From Lentisphaerota bacterium (lineage in GTDB: Bacteria; Verrucomicrobiota; Lentisphaeria; Victivallales; UBA1829): a stretch of 64,000 nucleotides of DNA. The notes under the pieces were generated by a model. It made no database searches, had not been told where the DNA came from, and was given only the letters and a program-made list of their open reading frames with translations. The translations under genes and the position numbers were made by a program. The DNA lies in the NCBI GenBank assembly GCA_015061915.1, contig SUVR01000004.1, positions 144,883-208,882 on the forward strand, in the 5' to 3' direction. Every line of letters starts with the position of its first letter. Position 1 is the first letter of the stretch. Shown piece after piece: positions 16,174 to 25,001 of this stretch.

Positions 16174-17934
16174 TCAATGTTCCGGTTCACCCATAGCAAA
16201 GAGGTCGCTGCGTGCGCCCTTTGCATCCCGGAGCTGAAGTGTATAGAGATCACGGTAGATCCCGCCCTGCTGGAGGAGCTGGGAATGGGATCCCTGCTGG
16301 GCGATCTTGCCATCTTTCAGCACCACGATCAAGTCTGCATTACGCACAGTGGAAAGACGGTGTGCAATGATCACCGTGGTACGGTTCTGCATAAGCGTAT
16401 CCAGCGCCTCCTGCACGGCGGCTTCCGCCACGGTATCCAGCGCACTGGTAGCTTCGTCCAGGATCAGGACGGCAGGGTTTTTCAGGATGGCACGGGCAAT
16501 GGCGATACGCTGTTTCTGTCCGCCGGAAAGCATGGCACCGTTTTCTCCGACGATTGCCTGATAGCCGCCGGTCTGCTCCATAATGAAGTCGTGAGCGTTC
16601 GCCATTTTTGCGGCTTCCACGACCTGTTCGTGAGTGGCTTCCGCACAACTGTAACGGATGTTGTCTTCAATCGTTCCGCTGAAAAGGAAGGATTCCTGCA
16701 GCACGATCCCCACGGTGTTACGGAGGGATTCCGTACTCAGATCCCGGATGTCGATCCCATCGATCCGGATCGCTCCGGCACTCACATCAAAGAAACGCAT
16801 CAGCAGAGAAGCGATGGTGGATTTTCCGCTGCCGGAGGGACCGACAAGTGCAACTTTCTTTCCGGATTCCACATCCAGCGTGAACTTGCGCAGAACCCGT
16901 TTTGTGGATTCATACCCGAACTCCACTTCATCAAATTCCAATCTGCCGCTGGGATTTTCCAGCGTCCGGGGATTCTTCGCCTGCTTGATCTCGGGAACCG
17001 CATCCAGCAATTTCCCGATCCGCTCCACAGAAACCATCCCGGCACTGATCACGTTTGCCATACTGCTCAATGAACTGACCGGTCCGGTGAGCATGGTAAA
17101 ATAGGTATAATAGGCAACCAGCTGCCCGATGGTCATCTCGCCGGAAGTGACGTCCAGCGATCCGAACCAGAGCAGCAGTACGATCCCGGAAATATTGATC
17201 ACTTCCGAACAGATCCACGACTTTGCACTCAACATATTCAAGTTCATAGACTTATCAAAAGTCGGGCGCAACCGGTGTGCAAAACCGAGGCTTTCATAAT
17301 GTTCTTTTCCGAAGGACTTGACCACTTTGATCCCGTTGATCGTCTCCGCCAGGTTGGCAGAAACTTCCGACATCATTTCGCGCAATTCCTTTTCTTCCGC
17401 CCGCATCCGGACCCGGAAGTAGGTGAAGTTCAACGCCTGCAGGATGATAACGATCAATGGCAGGACAAAGAAGTTCGGGTTCATGATGAAGAGTGCGATC
17501 ACGATACAAATGATCGTAAAGAGGTGGATCACCACATTGGAAAGGACGGCGGAGATCATCCCGTTCAGACTTGCCACGTCTGTCAGAATGTTGGAGATCA
17601 GTTTCCCCGTGCGGTATTCCTGATAGAAACGGAGGGAAAGGTTCTGCAAGTGCTTGAAGAGCTTGATCCGCACCCCGAAAAGTGTGCGGTTCCCCGTGTA
17701 ATAGAAGAGGAAATGGCTCACATAGAAGAAGATCTCCCGGAGACAGTATGTCATAATGATCCCCAGGAGCAGAAGGATCATCAGACCGCGATTGTCAAGT
17801 CCGCGGTCGATAATGATCTGCAAGAACCAGGGGAGCGGGATACCGAGTGCGGCAAAAATCAGCAGAGCGATCCCGGACAGCATACAGAGCCCGATGTAAG
17901 GTCTGATGAATTCAAAAAAGCGGCGTAAACCCAT
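16174..17934 (-). CDS. ABC exporter, fused permease and ATPase
   Basis: A 586-residue half-transporter (MsbA/HlyB type without an N-terminal C39 peptidase). Membrane segments lie in residues 12-290; the ATPase has Walker A GPSGSGKS (365-372), signature LSGGQ (469-473), Walker B AVLILDE (488-494) and switch His525. The start ATG is one base after the stop of the 23-codon peptide ORF, and its ribosome site (AGAGGAGTG) lies inside that ORF's last codons. With the HlyD-type adaptor it forms a type I-like export system. The cargo could be the peptide, another small molecule or a lipid. Confidence 0.9.
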   Translation of the reverse strand: MGLRRFFEFIRPYIGLCMLSGIALLIFAALGIPLPWFLQIIIDRGLDNRGLMILLLLGIIMTYCLREIFFYVSHFLFYYTGNRTLFGVRIKLFKHLQNLSLRFYQEYRTGKLISNILTDVASLNGMISAVLSNVVIHLFTIICIVIALFIMNPNFFVLPLIVIILQALNFTYFRVRMRAEEKELREMMSEVSANLAETINGIKVVKSFGKEHYESLGFAHRLRPTFDKSMNLNMLSAKSWICSEVINISGIVLLLWFGSLDVTSGEMTIGQLVAYYTYFTMLTGPVSSLSSMANVISAGMVSVERIGKLLDAVPEIKQAKNPRTLENPSGRLEFDEVEFGYESTKRVLRKFTLDVESGKKVALVGPSGSGKSTIASLLMRFFDVSAGAIRIDGIDIRDLSTESLRNTVGIVLQESFLFSGTIEDNIRYSCAEATHEQVVEAAKMANAHDFIMEQTGGYQAIVGENGAMLSGGQKQRIAIARAILKNPAVLILDEATSALDTVAEAAVQEALDTLMQNRTTVIIAHRLSTVRNADLIVVLKDGKIAQQGSHSQLLQQGGIYRDLYTLQLRDAKGARSDLFAMGEPEH

Positions 17935-17935
17935 A

Positions 17936-18007
17936 TCAGTTCACTCCTCTTTTATATTTCTGGTTACGGACGGACAAGGCAACGGCGAAAAGATTCTCGT
18001 TTGGCAT
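17936..18007 (-). CDS. 23-residue peptide ORF heading the exporter cassette
   Basis: An ATG at 18007 is preceded at ideal distance by a strong ribosome site (TGGAGGTG, 7 nt gap). It opens 23 codons, starting MPNENLFAVALSV and ending QKYKRGVN, with a stop one base before the ABC exporter ATG. The peptide is hydrophobic in the middle (LFAVALSV) and basic at the end, with one Tyr and no Cys. The last codons double as the exporter's ribosome site, which constrains KRGV. It could be an exported precursor peptide or only a translational leader for the exporter; I do not recognise a family. Confidence 0.55.
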   Translation of the reverse strand: MPNENLFAVALSVRNQKYKRGVN

Positions 18008-18374
18008 AATTACACCTCCACAAAACAACTGTGGCGTTTCAAAGGTTGAGCCTGCGGAAAATTGATTCTTTCGTTTGTTTCAAAATTCAGTTACAACCGG
18101 GCATCCCGGTTCCGACTTCGTTCCGATCATCTCATATGATCTGTTCCTTACCGGCGAGTTCATCGCCACACACCGGTGTCCAAAAATTGCCAGTTCCTCC
18201 TGATGTCCGTTTTCCATGTTTCCCGACAGATTTTCCATTCACCTGCCGGACACATTCATTCATCATTTTTCAAGTACAGTTTTCTGACTTCCGGTTAATT
18301 TACAAGACTGTTTTCAAAATGCAAACAGAAAATCAGAAAAACAGCGTTTTTTCTTGATTTTCGGTTCACGGCTG
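18008..18374. other. Divergent intergenic region without recognised features
   Basis: Between the peptide ORF (minus) and the ehr promoter (plus). Apart from the ribosome site of the peptide ORF, small palindromes such as ACACCGGTGT and CCGGGCATCCCGG, and T/C-rich stretches, I see no gene and no convincing minus-strand promoter. Confidence 0.5.
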
Positions 18375-18402
18375 TTGAAAAACGGCGTTCGCGGTGTATA
18401 GT
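18375..18402 (+). promoter_or_regulatory. Promoter of the ehr-like operon
   Basis: TTGAAA (18375-18380), a 16-bp spacer and TATAGT (18397-18402), 50 bp upstream of the first gene's TTG start. Confidence 0.55.
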
Positions 18403-18451
18403 AAATGTCTTATTTTTTCAGAAACAAACAACTGTAACAGGAGAAACAGAA

Positions 18452-20392
18452 TTGAACTTGATATTGATCACATCCGCGCTTCTTCTGCTGGGCGGGCTGG
18501 CAGCGCCGCTTTGCAGAAAACGGGATTCCCTCGCAGCTGCGGTCGGAATGACCGCCGGATTGCTCGCCTGTGTGACCGGACTTGCCGGTGCATTGGCGCT
18601 GCTTTGCGGTATTCTTCCGGCAGCAACCGTTAAAGCAGGCGCCCTGAGCCTCTCTGCCGATGCGCTCTCCGCCCTGTTCCTGCTGCCGATCTTCCTTGCT
18701 GGGATCCCGGCGATCCTCCATGCGAAAGGCTATCTTGCCGGACACGCCGGAGGCAGGACCGGCTGGTTCTGGCTGTTTTTCCTCTGGACTCTGGGCGCAA
18801 TGGTCTGGGTGACACTTGCCCGTACGCCGGTGGAATTTCTGGTGGCGTGGGAAATGATGGGGATGATGAGTTTTGCACTTGTCGCCTTTGAATATCACGA
18901 AAAATCCACCCTGCGTGCCGCCTGGATCTACCTGCTGGCGTGCCATGCGGGGGCGGCATTTCTGATCCCTGCCTTCATTTTCGGCGGATGCGGAATCTGG
19001 GCGATGGGTGCCGTGATTGCCGGTCTGATCGGCTTCGGGCTGAAGATCGGTTTTCCCCTGCTCCATGTATGGCTGCCGGAAGCACACCCGGCAGCACCCG
19101 CTCCGGTCTCTGCGGTGATGTCCGGAGCCATGATCAACCTTGGTTTTTACGGGATCCTGCGGATGCCTTACGCACTGGATCAGGCGACCCTTCAGACACT
19201 GGGCTGGATCCTGCTGGTACTGGGTCTGACCGGTGCGTCCGGCGGAATTCTTTTTGCCGTGGCACAGCGGAATCTGAAACGGCTTCTTGCTTATTCCAGT
19301 ATCGAAAATATGGGGATCCTCGGAATCGGGTTCGGACTCGGTTTTCTGGGGGCGGCGTACGGTTCTCCGGTGATTGCCGTTACGGCTTTCTCCGGGGCAT
19401 TTCTGCATATGCTCAACCATGCGGCATTGAAAAGTTCCCTGTTCCTCGGTGCAGGCTCCATCCTCCGCAGCACCGGTACGCTCAATATGGACCGGATGGG
19501 CGGGCTGGCAAAACGGATGCCGAAAACATTTCTTTCTTTCCTCTTTTCTGCGATTTCGCTCTCCGGTCTTCCGCCGTTCAACGGGTTCCTCGGTGAACTG
19601 CTGATCTATATTGCCGCATTCCTTGCCCTGAATGCCGGGATCACCGCCCTGACCGGTGCAGGTCTGCCGGTTCTGCTGATCCTTGCCATGGTGGGCGGAC
19701 TGGCGGCTGTGGCGTATGTAAAGGCGCTTGGTGCCGCATTTCTCGGTGAACCCCGGACACAGGCGGCAGCAGAGGCAACCGAACGCCCGTTCAGTATGCT
19801 GCTCCCGCTGCTGATCGGGGCTGTTTTCTCCTTTGTTCTGCTCTTTTCCGCACCGGTTCTGATTCCCTTCTTTGCGGATCTGGCAACAAGTCTGACCGGA
19901 CAGGCTGTCAATCTTTCCGACAGCACGATTCCCACGCTTTCTTCCATTCTGGCAAAAGTGGCTCTTTTCTCCCTCTTTTTCTTTGCAACAGCCGGTTTTC
20001 TGTTGCGTTTGAGACAGCGGGATCTGGCGAAAAAACCGGAAAAGCTCAAGCCCACCTGGGATTGCGGCTATGCGGAACCGACAGCCCGGATGGAATACAC
20101 CGGGACGGCGTTTGTTCAGCCGGTAGTGGATTTCTTCGCCAGCCTGCTGCATTCGGTGAAAAAAGTCCGGATGGACCAGAAACTTTTTCCGGAACGGGCA
20201 GAAATCACAGTGGAAACAGAAGATGCCGCAGACCGGACCGTCTGGAAACCTCTTTTCCACTTTTTCGGAAAAGCAGCCGACCGGATCCACCGTCTGCAGT
20301 CCGGTTATCTGCATCTCTATGTACTGATCATGGTACTTGCGCTGCTCGCTATGCTGATCTGGGGCTTCTACTTTGAAGGAGGTGCGAAATGA
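18452..20392 (+). CDS. ehrA: Ehr/hydrogenase-4-like membrane subunit, NuoL/HyfB type
   Basis: A 646-residue polytopic protein of the antiporter-like family found in complex I and group 4 hydrogenases. The start is TTG with an ACAGGAG ribosome site. The conserved channel glutamate is in PVEFLVAWEMMGMMS (about residue 135) and the channel lysine in FGLKIGFPLLHVWLPEAHPAAPAP. Further segments FSGAFLHMLNHAALKS and SLSGLPPFNGFLGE are typical of HyfB/HycC. It heads six genes in the order HyfB, HyfC, HyfE, HyfF, large subunit, small subunit, which matches Geobacter ehrABCDLS as I recall it. Confidence 0.88.
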   Translation: MNLILITSALLLLGGLAAPLCRKRDSLAAAVGMTAGLLACVTGLAGALALLCGILPAATVKAGALSLSADALSALFLLPIFLAGIPAILHAKGYLAGHAGGRTGWFWLFFLWTLGAMVWVTLARTPVEFLVAWEMMGMMSFALVAFEYHEKSTLRAAWIYLLACHAGAAFLIPAFIFGGCGIWAMGAVIAGLIGFGLKIGFPLLHVWLPEAHPAAPAPVSAVMSGAMINLGFYGILRMPYALDQATLQTLGWILLVLGLTGASGGILFAVAQRNLKRLLAYSSIENMGILGIGFGLGFLGAAYGSPVIAVTAFSGAFLHMLNHAALKSSLFLGAGSILRSTGTLNMDRMGGLAKRMPKTFLSFLFSAISLSGLPPFNGFLGELLIYIAAFLALNAGITALTGAGLPVLLILAMVGGLAAVAYVKALGAAFLGEPRTQAAAEATERPFSMLLPLLIGAVFSFVLLFSAPVLIPFFADLATSLTGQAVNLSDSTIPTLSSILAKVALFSLFFFATAGFLLRLRQRDLAKKPEKLKPTWDCGYAEPTARMEYTGTAFVQPVVDFFASLLHSVKKVRMDQKLFPERAEITVETEDAADRTVWKPLFHFFGKAADRIHRLQSGYLHLYVLIMVLALLAMLIWGFYFEGGAK

Positions 20393-21333
20393 TGGAATCG
20401 TTCGATCTGTTCGGGGTTCTCCTCTGGTTCACCGGATTTGCAGCAGCACTGCTGCTCTCTCCGCTGCTGGGGGGGATCATCAACAAAGTCAAGGCGTTTT
20501 TCGCCGGCAGAAAAGGTCCCCGTATCCTTCAACTTTATTACGATATAGCAAAACTGCTGAAAAAGGGCAGCATCCGCAGCACCACATCCGGCGGGTTGGT
20601 GAGCGTGTTCCCCCTGCTGAATGTAACGGCACTGCTGACCGCATCATTGCTGCTGCCGTTCTCCTTTGCTGTATCGCCCTTCTCTTTTGAAGGTGACCTG
20701 CTGCTGTTTCTTTATCTTCTCGGCTTCGGACGGGTGATCACCACGCTGGGTGCGCTTGATACCGGCTCCAGCTTTGAAGGGATGGGCGCAAGCCGGGAAT
20801 TGCAGTTCTCCGTGCTGGCAGAACTGGCATTTCTCGGAATCGCCGCCTTCCTCGTGATCGAAACGAAGACCTACACCTTGAGTGCCATGCTGACAGGGTC
20901 TCACGCAGGGCTGCATATTCTTGCAGAGCTTTGTGCGGCATTTGCGCTGTTTATCGTACTGCTGGTGGAAAGTTGCCGGGTTCCGTTCGATGACCCGGAA
21001 ACCCACTTGGAACTGACGATGATCCATGAAGCAATGGTGCTGGATAACGGCGGACCCGGACTTGCCTTCATCCATTACGGAGCCGGACTGAAGCTGTGGA
21101 TGCTTTCCACATTCCTTGTTTCCATGGTGCTGCCGGGCTGTTCGTTCTACGCTTCCCCGTGGATCGGGTTGATCCTGCAGATCGGTTCGATCTTCTGTGT
21201 GGCAGTGTTGATCGGTATTCTGGAATCCACCACTGCACGCTATCGTTTTCTCAAAGTTCCGCAGATGCTGCTGGCGGCATTCGCCTTTTCCGCAGTGGCG
21301 CTTCTGCTGCTCATTTTTCAGGGGGTGAAGTAA
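20389..21333 (+). CDS. ehrB: Ehr/hydrogenase-4-like membrane subunit, NuoH/HyfC type
   Basis: A 314-residue membrane protein overlapping the previous gene by ATGA. NuoH-type signatures are present: GRKGPRILQLYYDIAKLL (about residues 40-57), EGMGASRELQFSVLAE, and VESCRVPFDDPETHLEL followed by TMIHEAMVLD. About eight hydrophobic segments are visible. In group 4 hydrogenases and complex I this subunit docks the hydrophilic arm and forms part of the ion-coupling channel. Confidence 0.9.
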   Translation: MMESFDLFGVLLWFTGFAAALLLSPLLGGIINKVKAFFAGRKGPRILQLYYDIAKLLKKGSIRSTTSGGLVSVFPLLNVTALLTASLLLPFSFAVSPFSFEGDLLLFLYLLGFGRVITTLGALDTGSSFEGMGASRELQFSVLAELAFLGIAAFLVIETKTYTLSAMLTGSHAGLHILAELCAAFALFIVLLVESCRVPFDDPETHLELTMIHEAMVLDNGGPGLAFIHYGAGLKLWMLSTFLVSMVLPGCSFYASPWIGLILQIGSIFCVAVLIGILESTTARYRFLKVPQMLLAAFAFSAVALLLLIFQGVK

Positions 21334-21334
21334 G

Positions 21335-22048
21335 ATGAATACGGCATCATTTTTTGAAAATTTCCTGCCCGCGCTGTTTGCACTGCTGCTGGCAATGGAC
21401 CTTCTTCTGGCAGTATCCAGCCGTCTGCTCCATTGTATCCGGCTGGTGGCATTTCAAGGACTGATCATCGGTCTGATCCCGCTCGCCATGTGGCAGTGGA
21501 CCACACCGCCTCACACGGAACTGATCGTGATCGCCGGATTGAATATTGCATTGAAATGTGCCTTGATCCCTTACCTGCTGGCACGGACCATGCGCTCGGC
21601 GCACGTCTGCCGGGAACTGGAACCGCTGGTTGGTTACGGCACTTCATTGCTGATCGTCCTGGCGGCTGCAGCATTCTCCTTCTTTTTCTGCCGGGAACTG
21701 CCCCTGCCCGGTGAAAATGTTTCGTTTCTGGCGGCACCGGTGGCATTCACCACGATCCTGACCGGTCTCTTTCTGATCGTCTCCAGAAAAAAAGCGATCA
21801 CGCAGGCGATCGGGTTTCTGACCTTTGAAAACGGGATCACCGCTTTCGGCGCCGGAATGGCTCTGGAATACGGTCTGGTGGTGGAACTGGGGATCCTGCT
21901 GGACGTATTTGTGCTGGTCTTCGTGATGGGGATCGCCGTTTTCCGGATCAGCCGGGAATTCCAGCATATCGATTCCGACCGTCTCAACACGCTTGGAGAC
22001 TGGTCCGGGGATGATGAAAATGAAGCAGAAATGAAAGGAGAAAACTGA
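21335..22048 (+). CDS. ehrC: Ehr/hydrogenase-4-like membrane subunit, NuoK/HyfE type
   Basis: A 237-residue membrane protein starting one base after the previous stop. The C-terminal half (TFENGITAFGAGM, then LVVELGILLDVFVLVFVMG) carries the acidic residues within membrane helices typical of NuoK/HyfE. The N-terminal half has additional helices, as in HyfE. Fourth-position partner in the ehr-like operon. Confidence 0.85.
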   Translation: MNTASFFENFLPALFALLLAMDLLLAVSSRLLHCIRLVAFQGLIIGLIPLAMWQWTTPPHTELIVIAGLNIALKCALIPYLLARTMRSAHVCRELEPLVGYGTSLLIVLAAAAFSFFFCRELPLPGENVSFLAAPVAFTTILTGLFLIVSRKKAITQAIGFLTFENGITAFGAGMALEYGLVVELGILLDVFVLVFVMGIAVFRISREFQHIDSDRLNTLGDWSGDDENEAEMKGEN

Positions 22049-22049
22049 T

Positions 22050-23516
22050 ATGACCGGCGCACTCTTTCTGATTCTGGTCCCGCTGACCGCCGCGGTGCTG
22101 ACTTATTTCATCGACGGCAGAACCAAGACCGCCCGGATCATTCTGATTCTGACGGCAGTCTTCCACGCCATTATGACAGCCGGTGTGATTTTCCTGCCCG
22201 CACTCCGGTCTGATGACAGCCGCTGGCTGGGTTTCGATGATCTGGGTATGACCGTTCTTGCGATCACGTCCCTGCTCTTTCTGGCAGTATCCATTCACAC
22301 AGCATTCTGGATTCCGGCAGACCGGCACTATGCCCACAGTCACAGCCATATTCTGCTGTTCGGCAAGCCCGTGTTTCTGCCTGCTATGATGGCGTTTCTG
22401 GCAACAATGAGTATGGTGATCGCAGCAAAGAATTTCGGGCTGCTCTGGGTCGCCGTGGAAGCGACAACTCTGGTCAGCGCACCGCTGATCTGTTATCATC
22501 TTTCCCCCGGCTCTCTGGAAGCTATGTGGAAATATCTGCTGATCTGTTCCGTGGGGATCGCACTTGCCCTCTTCGGCACCATCACAATGACCGTTGCGGC
22601 GGCGTCTGCAGATGTTCACGGACTGAATATGGATGCGATCAAAACCGCTTCGGAAAATCTGAATCCCGCCTGGTTCAAAGCGGCATTCATCTTTATGCTT
22701 GCAGGCTACGGCACAAAAATGGGTCTTGCCCCGTTCCATACCTGGCTGCCGGACGCCCACAGTGAAGCACCCGGTTCCATCTCGGCACTACTCTCCGGCG
22801 CGCTGCTGAACTGCTCCTTCCTCGGAATCATCCGTGTGCTGGATGTGACCCCCGCCGATCTGCAGGATTTTGCACACGATCTGCTGATCACCCTCGGAAT
22901 GATCTCCCTGATCGTTGCCGCATTCTTCATCATCCGTCAGAGCGACTTCAAACGTATGCTTGCTTATTCCAGCGTGGAACATATGGGGCTGGCTGCGATC
23001 CTCTGGGGTTTGGGTGCAGAAACGTATGCACTGATCCATATGTGCGGACACAGCATCATCAAGATGTCCCTGTTCCTTCTGGCGGGCAATATTCTCCTTG
23101 CCTACGGGACCCGCACCGTTTCGGAAGTGGGCGGGATCTTCGGGAAGCTCCCCCGCAACGCCGTGTTGTGGCTGACAGGGATCCTTCTGATCTGCGGCAC
23201 GCCGCCCTCCCCGCTTTTTGTCACTGAATTTCTGCTGGTGAAATCTGCCGGACCGGTTCTCGGATCCGTGGTTCTGCTGCTGCTCTTTGCGGTCTTTGCC
23301 GGTATGAGTATGGTCTGCCTGAATATGTGTATGGGAACCCACGGACACGGACACCACCATCATCATCACGGTCATGCCCTGCCGCTGCCGCCGGAACCGG
23401 ATACTCTGCGGCTGAAAACAACGGAAAAACTGGCGCTGGTCCCCACGTTCACGATCCTGCTTGCTCTGCTCGGCGGAATCGTGCTGACCATCCAGCTGGT
23501 TCGCTATGGAGGTTGA
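22050..23516 (+). CDS. ehrD: Ehr/hydrogenase-4-like membrane subunit, NuoN/HyfF type, with His-rich loop
   Basis: A 488-residue antiporter-like subunit, starting one base after the previous stop. The channel glutamate lies in LLWVAVEATTLVSAPL and the lysine in GTKMGLAPFHTWLPDAHSEAPG; SVEHMGLAAILWGLG and GGIFGKLPRNAVLW follow, as in HyfF. Unusually, a loop at about residues 430-445 reads GHGHGHHHHHHGH before the last hydrophobic segment. This suggests metal binding or a pH-sensitive loop, but may be incidental. Confidence 0.88.
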   Translation: MTGALFLILVPLTAAVLTYFIDGRTKTARIILILTAVFHAIMTAGVIFLPALRSDDSRWLGFDDLGMTVLAITSLLFLAVSIHTAFWIPADRHYAHSHSHILLFGKPVFLPAMMAFLATMSMVIAAKNFGLLWVAVEATTLVSAPLICYHLSPGSLEAMWKYLLICSVGIALALFGTITMTVAAASADVHGLNMDAIKTASENLNPAWFKAAFIFMLAGYGTKMGLAPFHTWLPDAHSEAPGSISALLSGALLNCSFLGIIRVLDVTPADLQDFAHDLLITLGMISLIVAAFFIIRQSDFKRMLAYSSVEHMGLAAILWGLGAETYALIHMCGHSIIKMSLFLLAGNILLAYGTRTVSEVGGIFGKLPRNAVLWLTGILLICGTPPSPLFVTEFLLVKSAGPVLGSVVLLLLFAVFAGMSMVCLNMCMGTHGHGHHHHHHGHALPLPPEPDTLRLKTTEKLALVPTFTILLALLGGIVLTIQLVRYGG

Positions 23517-23520
23517 TGTT

Positions 23521-24987
23521 ATGAACGCTGAAAAATTCCTGATCCTTAAAAATCCCGCTGCAGCTCCTTTTGCTGCGGTGCCCTGTCTTTCCATGGATGA
23601 TTTCCGGGCGGAACTGATCGCCTGCAACGGGACAGCCGCCGCCTTTTTTGAACACGCCGGGAAACTGGTCGCCATTCTGAACAGCAATACGGACGACAAG
23701 ATCTTTGTCACTTCCACTGCAGTTCCGGAAAGCCGTCGCTATCCGGCGCTGACACCGGACCGCCCCATGTTCCACTGGTTTGAACGGGAACTGCACGAAC
23801 AGACCGGGATCGTTCCGGAAGGACACCCCTGGCTGAAACCGATCCGCTTCACGGCGGAAGAAGCAAAACCGGGCGTGACAGATTACTTTACGATGCAGGG
23901 CTGTGCCGCACACGAAGTGGCAGTGGGTCCCGTCCATGCGGGCGTGATCGAACCGGGTCACTTCCGGTTCCAGTGCATGGGGGAAGATGTCTATTCGCTG
24001 GAAATCTCTCTGGGCTATCAGCACCGGGGGATCGAAAAGATGCTGACCGGCGGACCGGACAACCGGACCCTGCCCGTGGTGGAAGCCATCGCCGGCGACA
24101 GCAGTACAGCTTATGCCGGGACATACTGCCGTCTTCTGGAAGCATTGGACGGCGACTGCCGTATCTCCGACCGTTCCGAAGCGATCCGCGCGATCGCATG
24201 GGAACTGGAACGGATCGCCAACCATATCGGCGACCTGGGCGCGCTGGCGGGCGATGTGGCATACCTGCCCACTGCCTCCTACTGCGGGCGGATTCGCGGC
24301 GATGTACTGAACACCACTGCGATGATCTGCGGCAACCGTTTCGGCAGGGGTCTCATCACGCCGGAAGGCGTGGGCTATGCACTGGATGATGTCCGGGCGG
24401 CAGAAATGCTCAAAAAATTGAAACAGACCGAAAAAGATCTGAACAACGCACTGGATCTGCTCTTCGATTCGCCCTCCGTGCTGGACCGTTTTGAAAATAC
24501 CGGTACCGTCTCCCGGAAAACCGCAGCGGATCTGGGGCTTGTCGGTATGGCGGCGCGTGCCTGCGGGATCTCCTGCGATACCCGCAGCACCCACCCCTAC
24601 GGCTGGTATAAAAAGTCCGCACCTGCCATTGTCACTTTCCCGGATGGAGATGTGGCAGCCCGTGCGGCGGTCCGTCGCGGCGAACTGGCGGAAAGTTATC
24701 AGTTCATCTACCATCTGCTGGAAAATCTGCCGCCGGAAAGCGCTTCGGTCGCTCCGCAGAAACGGATGGCAGACGCTATTGCCGTCTCGCTGGGCGAAGG
24801 CTGGCGCGGGATGATCTGCATGGCGGCAGTCACGGACAACGCCGGAAATTTTGCCCGTTTCAAGTCTGTGGATCCCTCCTTCCATAACTGGCAGGGGCTG
24901 GCAATGGCACTGCGCGGGGAACAGATCTCCAACTTCCCCATCTGCAACAAAAGTTTCAATCTGTCCTACTGCGGACACGACCTGTAA
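23521..24987 (+). CDS. ehrL: Hydrogenase-like large subunit lacking nickel-site cysteines
   Basis: A 488-residue protein: an N-terminal NuoC/30-kDa-like domain (about 1-110) and a NuoD/hydrogenase large-subunit domain. The start at 23521 is set by GGAGG eight bases upstream, inside the end of ehrD. YQHRGIEKML and WELERIANHIGDLG match group 4 large subunits. The first nickel motif (RICGxC in real hydrogenases) reads EAIAGDSSTAY at 188-198, so Ala191 and Ser194 replace the cysteines. The C-terminal DPCxxC is replaced by ICNKSFNLSYCGHDL (Cys475, Cys484). No NiFe centre or C-terminal maturation cleavage is expected. This is the defining feature of Ehr (energy-converting hydrogenase-related) complexes. 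Confidence 0.88.
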   Translation: MNAEKFLILKNPAAAPFAAVPCLSMDDFRAELIACNGTAAAFFEHAGKLVAILNSNTDDKIFVTSTAVPESRRYPALTPDRPMFHWFERELHEQTGIVPEGHPWLKPIRFTAEEAKPGVTDYFTMQGCAAHEVAVGPVHAGVIEPGHFRFQCMGEDVYSLEISLGYQHRGIEKMLTGGPDNRTLPVVEAIAGDSSTAYAGTYCRLLEALDGDCRISDRSEAIRAIAWELERIANHIGDLGALAGDVAYLPTASYCGRIRGDVLNTTAMICGNRFGRGLITPEGVGYALDDVRAAEMLKKLKQTEKDLNNALDLLFDSPSVLDRFENTGTVSRKTAADLGLVGMAARACGISCDTRSTHPYGWYKKSAPAIVTFPDGDVAARAAVRRGELAESYQFIYHLLENLPPESASVAPQKRMADAIAVSLGEGWRGMICMAAVTDNAGNFARFKSVDPSFHNWQGLAMALRGEQISNFPICNKSFNLSYCGHDL

Positions 24988-25001
24988 GAAAGGATGCACC
25001 A

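Noticed and set aside
17936..18007. The peptide ORF as a pqqA-like precursor
   Set aside because: It has a similar size, but lacks the Glu-x3-Tyr pair of PqqA and there is no radical SAM PqqE-type gene or PqqBCD nearby.
18410..20314. A 634-residue minus-strand open frame
   Set aside because: It is antisense to ehrA and rich in Cys, Gln, His and Arg, which is typical of a mirror frame of a hydrophobic protein.
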